Positions 13,196 to 19,338 of a stretch of 37,461 bases of DNA are shown one piece after another. The translations under genes were made by a program, and so were the position numbers. This DNA comes from a virus: the IMG/VR virus record IMGVR_UViG_3300006805_000072, positions 1 to 37,461 of that record; one strand, written 5' to 3'. Position 1 is the first letter of the stretch. Every line of letters starts with the position of its first letter. The notes beneath the pieces are model-generated. The model had not been told where the DNA came from. It was given only the letters and a program-made list of their open reading frames with translations, and searched no databases.

Positions 13196-13322
13196 GGAGC
13201 TCGAGACATTGATGCGAAAGCGTGAAGCCGAAGGCGCTTCGAGAACTGAGCTTGATCGTCTTTACATGAGACTCCGAGAACGAAAGAACGATCTCTTTAG
13301 TTGGGGGATAGTCGGTGTGTGA
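13113..13322 (+). CDS. Small coiled-coil protein overlapping the upstream gene
   Basis: The frame is open from 13071, but GTG 13113 preceded by GGCGGGG is the best start, giving 69 residues and an 82-bp overlap with the preceding gene. The sequence is basic at the N-terminus (KPRFQKRIRSRQEEIARL), then a heptad coiled coil (VKVEELETLMRKREAEG, then TELDRLYMRLRERKNDLF). The long overlap lowers confidence, but the coding pattern after 13195 is good. It ends the early operon just before the terminator. Confidence 0.45.
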   Translation: MRSKEKPRFQKRIRSRQEEIARLSVKVEELETLMRKREAEGASRTELDRLYMRLRERKNDLFSWGIVGV

Positions 13323-13342
13323 CATGATATTAAAATGATTTT

Positions 13343-13411
13343 GACCTCCCCGCTCGTCAGCACTGGAAGCTGTAGCGCAACAGAGAACAGGCACGGGCGG
13401 AGAGGTCTTTT
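13343..13411 (+). terminator. Long-stem terminator (or terminator-ended small RNA)
   Basis: GACCTC (13343-13348) pairs with GAGGTC (13402-13407). After one mismatch, CCGCTCGT (13350-13357) pairs with ACGGGCGG (13393-13400), including one plus-strand G-U pair, giving 14 bp in all. The 35-nt apical part holds CAGC/GCTG. TTTTAATTT follows immediately. It closes the early operon 11698-13322. Confidence 0.7.
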
Positions 13412-13553
13412 AATTTGAGGTACCACTGACGCTGAGTCCGTCCGGACCATATCCTGTAACCAATCAGGTGGCAGAGCCGGGTAGCGCACACAAGGATCAG
13501 AGCTGGCCCAATGCGTGGCCCCGGCAACACGGGGCACTTGAGAGGAGTGAGGG
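13412..13553 (+). promoter_or_regulatory. Structured leader of the small-gene operon
   Basis: These 142 bp lie after the terminator and have no gene. They contain small hairpins (GTCC/GGAC near 13440, CCTG/CAGG near 13455) and a perfect 6-bp stem GCCCCG (13518-13523)/CGGGGC (13530-13535). RBS GAGAGGAG and ATG 13554 follow. I found no strong sigma70 promoter. It may be a regulated 5' leader or the body of another RNA. Confidence 0.4.
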
Positions 13554-13790
13554 ATGAAAGACAAAGTTTTATTCAGCGTTACACAAATCACAGATGACGA
13601 CACAGGTGTTTGGACGGTTGGTGATTTAGATTTCTCCATTCACGTCGGAGCACTGGATGACTATCTTCGGTCAGCGCCGATTGAAAAGCGCAACAAAATA
13701 TTTGCGATGATGGGGACTCTTAATTGCATCATTGATAGGTATGCTCGAGATCTTCTGCCTAAAGATCAGGGCAGCGCAGGCGGTTCGTAA
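13554..13790 (+). CDS. Small phage protein
   Basis: This 78-residue protein is the first of the small-gene operon and follows RBS GAGAGGAG. A beta-like N-terminal half (KVLFSVTQITDDDTGVWTVG, then DLDFSIHV) is followed by a helical half (LDDYLRSAPIEKRNKIFAMM, then LNCIIDRYARDLLPK). No family is recognised. Its stop overlaps the following ATG by one base (TAATG). Confidence 0.55.
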   Translation: MKDKVLFSVTQITDDDTGVWTVGDLDFSIHVGALDDYLRSAPIEKRNKIFAMMGTLNCIIDRYARDLLPKDQGSAGGS

Positions 13791-14077
13791 TGAACATAAT
13801 CCAAGCGAGAGAAGCGGCGCTGGAAGGCAAGACGGTGATTAGTCCGAGTGGGCTAAAAGCTACCGCCGTTGATTTCAAACACTTCGACGACTGGACAAGA
13901 GAAGACATTTTCGGCGAGTGGCGCGAGAAACGCGAGCCAAGAGTGCGCTGGATGAACGAGTATTCGAATGGATTCGGGGAGCAGTCGTTCATTTCAAAAG
14001 AGTCCGCCGACAAGAACGCCTGCAAAGACCGCATCGCGTGCGTGAAATTTATTGAGAGTTTAGATGACCAAGCGTGA
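13790..14077 (+). CDS. Small phage protein
   Basis: This 95-residue protein starts MNIIQAREAALEGKTVISPSG. I recognise the 'I.EA..A...GK.V..P.G' opening as usual for small uncharacterised phage proteins that rewrite a field or control value. The central WTREDIFGEWREKREPRVRW is Trp/Arg-rich and the C-terminus is helical (CKDRIACVKFIESLDDQA). The 1-bp overlap upstream and 14-bp overlap downstream show translational coupling. Function is unknown. Confidence 0.6.
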   Translation: MNIIQAREAALEGKTVISPSGLKATAVDFKHFDDWTREDIFGEWREKREPRVRWMNEYSNGFGEQSFISKESADKNACKDRIACVKFIESLDDQA

Positions 14078-14207
14078 ACGACTCGACGGGCTGATGCTAA
14101 TACTCACTATATTTTTCCTTGTGTTCATCGGCATAGTTTTAGCTTTGTGCGCCTTGCGCGGCATATTACTTATTGTCGATTTGTTTTTCTTAGGGGTGCT
14201 GCCATGA
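14064..14207 (+). CDS. Very small two-helix membrane protein (47 aa)
   Basis: ATG 14064 opens a 47-residue ORF with a basic N-terminus (TKRERLDG) and two hydrophobic stretches, LMLILTIFFLVFIGIVLALC and GILLIVDLFFLGVLP. The whole protein is membrane-embedded. It overlaps the upstream gene by 14 bp and the following gene by 4 bp (CCATGA), which supports real translation. Holin-like, pinholin-like or exclusion roles fit the architecture, but it sits in the early region, far from the lysis cassette. Confidence 0.5.
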   Translation: MTKRERLDGLMLILTIFFLVFIGIVLALCALRGILLIVDLFFLGVLP

Positions 14208-14422
14208 AGCATGAAGAGTTTTTGAAGCAGGTGAAGGAGCGGGCATCGAGCGGGAACCAATTTATAATGTGTTCCACTCCAAAAGAGGTGCTTAAGCTCA
14301 TCGCGATAATCGAGAAGTTGAAGGAGCAACGCAGCCGAGAGTATGCATACGACTCTCGAACTAGGGCCGGTATCATTCTTGGTGACGATAAAGAACTCGA
14401 CGAGATTGTGGGGTTGGGATGA
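14204..14422 (+). CDS. Small phage protein
   Basis: The product has 72 residues starting MKHEEFLKQVKERASSGNQF. The frame is open upstream, but the ATGA overlap with the membrane-protein gene and a GGGGTG RBS favour ATG 14204. It is helical, with a possible short beta turn (FIMCSTPKEVLKLIAIIEKL) and an acidic end (DDKELDEIVGLG). No family is recognised. It overlaps the next gene by 4 bp. Confidence 0.55.
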   Translation: MKHEEFLKQVKERASSGNQFIMCSTPKEVLKLIAIIEKLKEQRSREYAYDSRTRAGIILGDDKELDEIVGLG

Positions 14423-14724
14423 GTAATTCCAAGCATGACGAACTGAAATTGAAAGTCAGAAAGCTTATTTACGCGGTTCATCTATTCGAGAAAACAAATT
14501 GTCGAGGATCGTATGTCGTGGCGGCGTACCATCATCCCGATTCTATAACGTGGCGATGGTCGATATGGTACTCACTACCGCGAAAGTTATTTGTGTTGCC
14601 AAAGCTGCAATACTATTCAACGAACGGCTATGGGTATCTGAGTTTGAATGTGCCAATTTTTGGAAGCATTTCGCTCAACACTCAACCGTCTATGTGGAGA
14701 GACGAGATTGTGGGGCATGGATGA
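14419..14724 (+). CDS. Small aromatic-rich phage protein
   Basis: This 101-residue protein has a helical start (KHDELKLKVRKLIYAVHLFE) followed by a Trp/Tyr-rich beta part (AAYHHPDSITWRWSIWYSLP, then LQYYSTNGYGYLSL). It ends MWRDEIVGHG; the upstream protein ends in a similar LDEIVGLG, a coincidence or a small duplicated end. The gene overlaps both neighbours by 4 bp. Function is unknown. Confidence 0.5.
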   Translation: MSNSKHDELKLKVRKLIYAVHLFEKTNCRGSYVVAAYHHPDSITWRWSIWYSLPRKLFVLPKLQYYSTNGYGYLSLNVPIFGSISLNTQPSMWRDEIVGHG

Positions 14725-14945
14725 GCTATACAAACGTGACGGTGCCTGAGATGTTCGACCGCAGCCGTGAACTCAATGAGTCAATTGAGATGCGTGACCT
14801 TCAAATAAAACAACTCAACAGGCGAATTGAACAGTACGACCAAATATTGGACAACATTCCAAAGGCCATCGAAGAATTTGGATATGTTGATCTAAGTTAC
14901 GACATGGGTCGAAAGACAATCAGACTTGTGGGAGCCAAGCCATGA
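14721..14945 (+). CDS. Small coiled-coil phage protein
   Basis: The product has 74 residues, with a start overlapping the previous stop by 4 bp. Nearly all of it is a coiled coil (MFDRSRELNESIEMRDLQIK, then QLNRRIEQYDQIL), followed by a short beta end (YVDLSYDMGRKTIRLVGAKP). The frame is open upstream, but that part overlaps the preceding gene and lacks an RBS. Function is unknown. Confidence 0.5.
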   Translation: MSYTNVTVPEMFDRSRELNESIEMRDLQIKQLNRRIEQYDQILDNIPKAIEEFGYVDLSYDMGRKTIRLVGAKP

Positions 14946-15265
14946 CCGACTTAACGAAGCAGCTAGAACAGGCGTTGAAGTTTGACCGTTGGGCCGGAAT
15001 GAAGACCGACTATGTCGACGGTCGCATATTTGAAAACGCACGACTCGCACCACTCCACGCAGCCCTCCTGAAATGCGTCGAGGCGCTGGGATTTTATGGC
15101 GATAAAAATAACTGGAATCGAGACCTCGACGGGTGGAGACACGACATCGTAGAAAAGGATCTTGATGATGAGACTTTAAATAGATGGGACGGTAGATTCT
15201 CAGGCAGGCGAGCACGAGAAGCCCTCGCCGACCTACGCAAGGCACTTGAAACAGTATCACGATAA
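14942..15265 (+). CDS. Small phage protein (ASTLE-type helical, early operon)
   Basis: This 107-residue helical protein begins TDLTKQLEQALKFDRWAGMK and contains LHAALLKCVEALGFYGDKNN, with a C-terminal ALADLRKALETVS. The arrangement 'L..L...ALK.CVEAL.FY.D......' is frequent in small uncharacterised phage proteins. It overlaps the preceding gene by 4 bp. No catalytic motif is visible, and the function is unknown. Confidence 0.55.
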   Translation: MTDLTKQLEQALKFDRWAGMKTDYVDGRIFENARLAPLHAALLKCVEALGFYGDKNNWNRDLDGWRHDIVEKDLDDETLNRWDGRFSGRRAREALADLRKALETVSR

Positions 15266-15278
15266 GAAAGTAGGACGA

Positions 15279-15635
15279 ATGAGCAAGCCTTTGACAGACT
15301 GGGAAGTAGCAAACGAACTCGTTTCTATTTCTGATTACATGGCCGAAAGAATTGCGGACTTCAGGCTCACTCATCCAGAAGTGTTTGTATTCGTTCAAGA
15401 GCGGCGCTTACAGATCGGTGACTATTTCAACCGAATGAACACCCACGGTTTTGGTATCGCTTCACACGACAACGAGAAGAACGTCAGGCATCGCGATGCG
15501 GTCATCGCCAAGCAGGCGAAGGCGATTGAGGTCCTCAAAGCCTGCATCTTGAAAGAGGACAAGAGGTGCGGCATTTGGCACGATGGCAGGAAAGCGATTG
15601 AACAGGCAGAATCAATTGAGCGAGGTGAGGCGTGA
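15279..15635 (+). CDS. Small phage protein
   Basis: The product has 118 residues with start ATG 15279 behind TAGGAC; the longer open frame begins at a TTG inside the previous gene and is less likely. It has a helical N-terminus (WEVANELVSISDYMAERIAD), an Arg/Glu-rich centre (VFVFVQERRLQIGDYFNRMN) and helices AKQAKAIEVLKACILKEDKR and GRKAIEQAESIE. Cys in the last helix pair (ACILKEDKRC) is notable. It overlaps the next gene by 4 bp. Function is unknown. Confidence 0.55.
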   Translation: MSKPLTDWEVANELVSISDYMAERIADFRLTHPEVFVFVQERRLQIGDYFNRMNTHGFGIASHDNEKNVRHRDAVIAKQAKAIEVLKACILKEDKRCGIWHDGRKAIEQAESIERGEA

Positions 15636-15886
15636 AATACAGAAAGAAACCCGTTGTCATTGAAGCCGTTCAATATAACGGAAACAATTGCTTTGAAATT
15701 TTGAAGTTTATGGGTCGAGCGAGCGACATTTGGGAAGGCGATATTTTGCCTTGCGATATTCCTGTCATCTATACGCTTGAGGGTGATTTAGCCGCCAGTG
15801 TTGGCGATTGGATCATTAAAGGAATCAAGGGCGAGTTTTATCCATGCAAGCCGGACATCTTTGAGGCCACCTATGAGCCAGCATGA
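15632..15886 (+). CDS. Conserved small phage protein (GDWIIKG...FYPCKPDIFEATYE type)
   Basis: This 84-residue protein is a clear member of a very widespread phage family: YRKKPVVIEAVQY at the start, a middle 'LEGDLAASVGDWIIKGIKGE', and 'FYPCKPDIFEATYEP' at the end. It forms a small beta-barrel-like domain. Members occur in early operons of many phages and prophages; no function has been shown, to my knowledge. The gene overlaps both neighbours (4 bp upstream, 14 bp downstream). Confidence 0.8.
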   Translation: MKYRKKPVVIEAVQYNGNNCFEILKFMGRASDIWEGDILPCDIPVIYTLEGDLAASVGDWIIKGIKGEFYPCKPDIFEATYEPA

Positions 15887-16037
15887 CGGCAACATTCACG
15901 TCATTCCAGCCGAAGGCACAATGGAGCACGTCGAAAGCAAAGATTGCTGGTGTGAGCCGACTCTCGTCCAGGCAATTGATGACGAGCACGACAAAGAAGT
16001 GTGGGCCCACAAAGGATATGAGGAGCTAGATCAATGA
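15873..16037 (+). CDS. Small conserved protein with C-W-C-x-P motif
   Basis: This 54-residue protein contains HVIPAEGTMEHVESKDCWCE, a pattern (H...P..D...H....C-W-C-x-P) common in small phage and actinobacterial or proteobacterial hypothetical proteins. Two Cys and the His residues could bind metal. The start overlaps the previous stop by 14 bp in another frame. It is the last gene of the small-gene operon; the next 102 bp hold no gene. Confidence 0.6.
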   Translation: MSQHDGNIHVIPAEGTMEHVESKDCWCEPTLVQAIDDEHDKEVWAHKGYEELDQ

Positions 16038-16139
16038 GGCTCTTATGAGGGAGGCTTTGAAATAGCTTCACTCGGTGCGCCGACAGTTGGCCTGGCGATA
16101 CGTTTACGGTAGTTCTGCCGCAATATATCGGGAGGATTC
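16038..16139 (+). promoter_or_regulatory. Intergenic control region before the ATPase gene
   Basis: ACTCGGTGCGCCG (16070-16082) repeats, with one change, the ACTCGGTGCACCG dyad of 11004-11016. Downstream, TTTACG and TATATC 15 bp apart could form a weak promoter, followed by the strong RBS GGGAGGA before ATG 16140. The shared dyad suggests common regulation of the two early transcripts. Confidence 0.4.
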
Positions 16140-17135
16140 ATGTTTCAACAGGCAAAGAGACAGCAGGCGTTTTTAAAGATGGCACTCACTGGACCAAGCG
16201 GATCTGGTAAAACGATGAGCGCCCTTCTTATGGCAAGCGGATTAGGAAAGAAGATAGCGGTTCTGGATTCTGAGAACGGATCGGCAAGCCTATACTCGTC
16301 AGCAGTCGAGTTCGATACCGCTCCATTGTCACCGCCATTCACTACAGAGAAGTATATCCAAGCAATCCAGTTCGCCGAGAAGAACGGATACGATGTTCTG
16401 ATTATCGATTCACTGACGCACGCGTGGTCTGGTCCTGGAGGTCTGCTCGAACAGAAAGAGCAGATGGATTCAAGGGGCGGTAATTCATTTGCGAACTGGG
16501 CAAAGATCACTCCAAAGCACAACGCGTTGATGTCAGCAATCCTGCACTCAAAGGTTCACGTCATCGCCACAATGAGATCTAAGCAGGACTATGTCCTTGC
16601 TGATAAGAACGGGAAGCAAGTTCCACAGAAGGTAGGTCTTGCACCACAGCAGCGCGAAGGTGCTGAGTATGAGTTCACAACGGTTCTAGATATTGCGATG
16701 AACCATGAGGCCGAGTCGTCTAAGGATCGAACTGGCCTGTTCGACGGGAAGCTGTTCAAGATCAGTAAAGAAACAGGTACTGCAATTAAGAACTGGCTTG
16801 ATAGCGCTGAGCCTGTTCCGGTTGAACCAAAGAAGGCCGAGGTAAAGCCACCGCTACCAGCAGCACAGCCAAAGATCGAAGCTGATCCATCGTTATACAC
16901 GCGCAAGGATATGTTTGATCTTGCGATCAAGCGTGGCTGGCACAATGACGTGTGCAAGCGATTCATCGCCGCCACATTCAAGAAGACAAACTCGAACGAG
17001 CTCACTCAAGCCGAGATCGTTCACATGATCACGTTCATAAAAGAGATGAACGGCTTCGAAGTTACACAGATGTTGGACAGCAATGATCAGCAGGCTATTG
17101 CTGACAGCCAGCCAACGGAAGAAGTTCCATATTGA
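16140..17135 (+). CDS. RecA-like AAA ATPase (Sak4-type recombination factor)
   Basis: The product has 331 residues and follows RBS GGGAGGA. Walker A GPSGSGKT is at residues 18-25 and Walker B VLIID at 86-90, followed by SLTHAWSGPGG and a sensor-like HVIATMRSKQDYVL. This is the layout of phage AAA_24/Sak4-type ATPases, single-strand annealing or RecA-like recombinases encoded by many phages without their own RecA. The C-terminal 110 residues are a Pro/Lys-rich linker (about 215-250) plus a helical domain (LTQAEIVHMITFIKEM). It is the only evident recombination or replication factor here. Its stop codon is part of a TTGACC box. Confidence 0.85.
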   Translation: MFQQAKRQQAFLKMALTGPSGSGKTMSALLMASGLGKKIAVLDSENGSASLYSSAVEFDTAPLSPPFTTEKYIQAIQFAEKNGYDVLIIDSLTHAWSGPGGLLEQKEQMDSRGGNSFANWAKITPKHNALMSAILHSKVHVIATMRSKQDYVLADKNGKQVPQKVGLAPQQREGAEYEFTTVLDIAMNHEAESSKDRTGLFDGKLFKISKETGTAIKNWLDSAEPVPVEPKKAEVKPPLPAAQPKIEADPSLYTRKDMFDLAIKRGWHNDVCKRFIAATFKKTNSNELTQAEIVHMITFIKEMNGFEVTQMLDSNDQQAIADSQPTEEVPY

Positions 17136-17148
17136 CCGATAGTGATCA

Positions 17149-17180
17149 AGCCTCCACGATCTGGTAAAGACGTGGAGGTT
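17149..17180 (+). promoter_or_regulatory. Hairpin sequestering the RBS of the YiiX-like gene
   Basis: AGCCTCCACG (17149-17158) pairs with CGTGGAGGTT (17171-17180), 10 bp with one G-U pair and a 12-nt loop. The Shine-Dalgarno GGAGG (17174-17178) lies entirely in the stem, 6 nt before ATG 17185. TTGACC (17132-17137) upstream with a weak CACGAT 17 nt later could start transcripts lacking the left arm. Confidence 0.6.
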
Positions 17181-17184
17181 CAAG

Positions 17185-17781
17185 ATGAGATCACTGCTTA
17201 AGAAGCTAGCGCTCAAAATACTTTCAACCTATCCAGTTCAATTCTTTCTGTCGCGTATCCTACCGCGAATTCGATTCTCAACATCACCGCCAGAGATCAC
17301 CGGCCAAGAATGGCAAAGCTTCATTGCGATGATCAAGCCTGGCGATCTCGTCTTCTCTGTCGATCGTTCAAAGCTTTCGTCTGTGTTGATTCCTGGAGAG
17401 TGGGATCATGTCGGCATCGTTTCAGAAGACTCGATGATAGTTGAGGCCCACTTTCCGAAGGTTAGAAAGATCCATCCATTCGACTTCTGCCACACGTCCG
17501 ACGCAGTCGGAGTGCTTAGACCATTACCTGCAACAGCCGCGTCAATTGCATCTCGGTGCGACAGCTTCATTGGTATTGGATACGATACGCTATTCAGGAA
17601 AGGAGCTGAGTCGCTTTATTGCTCTGAGCTTGTTTGGCAGTGCGATCAAGATAACACACTTGGCTTTGATACTTCGGACGCCGTAGGCCTTGGCATCGAA
17701 TACCTGTCGCCAGATGGTCTGTGGGATTCAGTGAACAATATCGGCCGCACGAGGATAGGTGAGCTAGATGGCATTCAATAA
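17185..17781 (+). CDS. YiiX/YaeF-like papain-fold hydrolase
   Basis: The product has 198 residues. KPGDLVFSVD (51-60), EWDHVGIV (72-79), VEAH (86-89) and LYCSELVWQ (144-152) give the conserved His-75, Glu-87 and Cys-146 of the circularly permuted NlpC/P60 (YiiX/YebB) family. The first 25 residues are hydrophobic and basic (LLKKLALKILSTYPVQFFLS), possibly membrane-associating. Relatives cleave amide or ester bonds in peptidoglycan peptides or lipids. Unlike the candidate endolysin at 6754, this gene stands between the ATPase and the packaging genes. Its RBS is in a hairpin, so expression is probably restrained. The role (entry, envelope change, host takeover) is inferred. Confidence 0.8.
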   Translation: MRSLLKKLALKILSTYPVQFFLSRILPRIRFSTSPPEITGQEWQSFIAMIKPGDLVFSVDRSKLSSVLIPGEWDHVGIVSEDSMIVEAHFPKVRKIHPFDFCHTSDAVGVLRPLPATAASIASRCDSFIGIGYDTLFRKGAESLYCSELVWQCDQDNTLGFDTSDAVGLGIEYLSPDGLWDSVNNIGRTRIGELDGIQ

Positions 17782-18145
17782 GTTCGGACGTGGTCGAAGG
17801 CGCGTGCCTGGAGAGATGAACAAGACTGAGGCTGCGTACGCCATGCATCTCGAAGCTCAGCGCCGGCTTGGTCTGATTGAATGGTTCAACTACGAAGGCA
17901 TAAAGCTGAAGCTCGCTGACAAGACGTTCTACACCCCGGACTTCGCAGTGATGATGCCTGACGGGATGATTGAACTACACGACGTGAAGGGTACGACCAA
18001 AGACAAGGTGACCAAAGAGTCGAAGCCATTCGTTCACGATGACGGGTCAACCATCAAGATCAAGATCGCAGCAAGCCTCTATCCACTGCAGTTCGCCACC
18101 GTGTGGCTCGATAAGCTCGAAGGATGGAAGCAGATTCGTTATTGA
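17768..18145 (+). CDS. DUF1064-like phage nuclease candidate
   Basis: This 125-residue protein overlaps the previous gene by 14 bp. It follows the DUF1064 pattern: N-K-T-E-x-x-Y, L-E-x-L-K-L-x-DKTFYTPDFAV, G-M-I-E-L-H-DVKGTT, then KIKIAASLYPLQFATVW. The PDF...E...VKG acidic/lysine set looks like a PD-(D/E)XK or Holliday-junction-resolvase-like active site. Family members occur in phage replication/recombination blocks, which fits the Sak4-like ATPase two genes upstream. Its TGA stop forms part of the TTGACA -35 box of the next transcription unit. Confidence 0.75.
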   Translation: MAFNKFGRGRRRVPGEMNKTEAAYAMHLEAQRRLGLIEWFNYEGIKLKLADKTFYTPDFAVMMPDGMIELHDVKGTTKDKVTKESKPFVHDDGSTIKIKIAASLYPLQFATVWLDKLEGWKQIRY

Positions 18146-18170
18146 CAGACATTTTAAGACAGATTGCAAT
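18142..18170 (+). promoter_or_regulatory. Sigma70-type promoter for the packaging/head operon
   Basis: A perfect -35 TTGACA (18142-18147), a 17-bp spacer and TGCAAT (18165-18170; four of six match TATAAT) stand directly before the first virion-block gene. Expected start of RNA is about 18177, 23 nt before ATG 18200. This is the best promoter-like sequence I found in the window. Confidence 0.6.
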
Positions 18171-18171
18171 T

Positions 18172-18192
18172 CTTCCAATAAACCATTGGAGG
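18172..18192 (+). promoter_or_regulatory. Hairpin sequestering the RBS of the first late gene
   Basis: CTTCCAAT (18172-18179) pairs with ATTGGAGG (18185-18192), 8 bp with one plus-strand G-U pair and a 5-nt loop. GGAGG is fully inside the stem, 7 nt before ATG 18200. RNA starting at about 18177 from the adjacent promoter would lack most of the left arm, so only read-through transcripts would be blocked. Confidence 0.6.
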
Positions 18193-18199
18193 TTCTACA

Positions 18200-18844
18200 A
18201 TGTCTGTCCAAGACAAAAAGGCAGCGAGTCGAGAAGTCAGGATCACAAGTGCTGAGCGCGTACCGGCGAAGACTGTTACGAAGTCAGAAGATGCCGCGCC
18301 GCCGCAATCAATCATGCCGTTTAAGCGTGGCGCGCAAGCGGTAACTCATCACCTGTTCAAGGCTGAGGTCGCTCAGTTTTTAAAGAACGATTCATTCAAG
18401 AAGGATAACCCTCTCTTGATCCCAATGGAGCACGCGCACATCTATCACAGTTGTGATTCTCTCGGTCGTCCGATTGCGCACACTGGTTTTGTAGGCGGCC
18501 ACTGCCACGAGGTAAAGATCACCGACCAGCCAGACGGATCGATCTCGGTTGAGTGCGGACCTCCGCTCAAGAAAGAAGTGTTCAAGGGCCGCGACGGCCG
18601 GAAGAAGACTCGCTTTGTTCCCGTCAAGTTCTTCGATAAGTACGCAGGAGAAGACGACGAGAGCGCTACTGGCGGCGAGTGGAAGGTTGATGCCCACACT
18701 CACAAGCTCCGCTACATTGGAACCGAGACATGGTCTGGCGAAGAGATGATGGCTCGCGGCGGTCGCAAGGTAGCTCCGATGGACGATGGTCTTGCTGGGC
18801 TTCACGCGACGATTCAAAAGGCTGGCGTTTCTATCACCGAATAG
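18200..18844 (+). CDS. Histidine-motif protein at the head of the packaging operon
   Basis: This 214-residue protein has a polar Lys/Ser/Pro-rich N-terminus (1-45). Three His clusters then stand out: HAHIYH (78-83), GGHCHE (99-104) and DAHTHKL (164-170), spaced as if to coordinate metal ions in one site. Between them lie basic and Pro-rich strands (KKEVFKGRDGRKKTRFVPVK). I recall similar HAH...GGHxHE proteins next to terminase genes of environmental phages, but no function. It precedes the terminase genes and could be a virion or packaging accessory protein; a metal-dependent enzyme is possible. Confidence 0.65.
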   Translation: MSVQDKKAASREVRITSAERVPAKTVTKSEDAAPPQSIMPFKRGAQAVTHHLFKAEVAQFLKNDSFKKDNPLLIPMEHAHIYHSCDSLGRPIAHTGFVGGHCHEVKITDQPDGSISVECGPPLKKEVFKGRDGRKKTRFVPVKFFDKYAGEDDESATGGEWKVDAHTHKLRYIGTETWSGEEMMARGGRKVAPMDDGLAGLHATIQKAGVSITE

Positions 18845-18954
18845 TTAAAACTGAATAGCCGACTGGTCTGCGTCGTGGTCGTGATCTCTCCCGATTCCAA
18901 CACACGATGCGGACTCAGTTCTGGCATTCTCTCCAAAGATCAAACGGGGGAGTC
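18845..18954. other. 110-bp intergenic stretch before the terminase genes
   Basis: No gene, strong promoter or terminator is visible. The end contains GGGGGAG, the RBS for ATG 18955. The frame of the next gene is open leftward to 18907, but that start lacks an RBS. Confidence 0.4.
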
Positions 18955-19338
18955 ATGGATATCATCTCGACAAGTGCCACGGGCCGAGTCGTTTCACGAC
19001 ACATTGAAGACATCTTTAAAACCAAGCCAGAGCTTGCAAAGTTCTTTCTCAATCATCCGAAGCGGACGAACCTTGAGATGGCACTCGCGAAAGGCCTTCA
19101 AGGCGCTGACGCCCGCAAGGTCTTAAAGCATGGGCCAGAGCACATCGACGAGGTCTCTAGAGAGATCGTCCGGTTCTGGTGCCAGACGATGCTTCAGATC
19201 CATGAGCACAGCCTCCTTTCGCAGAACGAGAAGCGTCGGCTTGAGACTGAGTCTCGCCAACTTGAGGTAGCTCAAGACACAGTTCGCGACATCGTTTCAA
19301 ACATTGATGAGGACGACTTCGACCTTCAGGAGATCTGA
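18955..19338 (+). CDS. Helical protein upstream of terminase
   Basis: The product has 127 residues, with start ATG 18955 behind GGGGGAG. It is mostly helical: EDIFKTKPELAKFFLNHPKR, LEMALAKGLQGADARKVLKH, then HEHSLLSQNEKRRLETESRQ and an acidic end (DEDDFDLQEI). Its stop overlaps the start of the putative small terminase gene by one base. It may be a second DNA-recognition or packaging-accessory subunit; no domain was recognised. Confidence 0.6.
   Translation: MDIISTSATGRVVSRHIEDIFKTKPELAKFFLNHPKRTNLEMALAKGLQGADARKVLKHGPEHIDEVSREIVRFWCQTMLQIHEHSLLSQNEKRRLETESRQLEVAQDTVRDIVSNIDEDDFDLQEI

Noticed and set aside
11698-13322. Temperate lysogeny module
   Set aside because: An XRE-type regulator is present, but no integrase, excisionase or attachment site could be found in the window.
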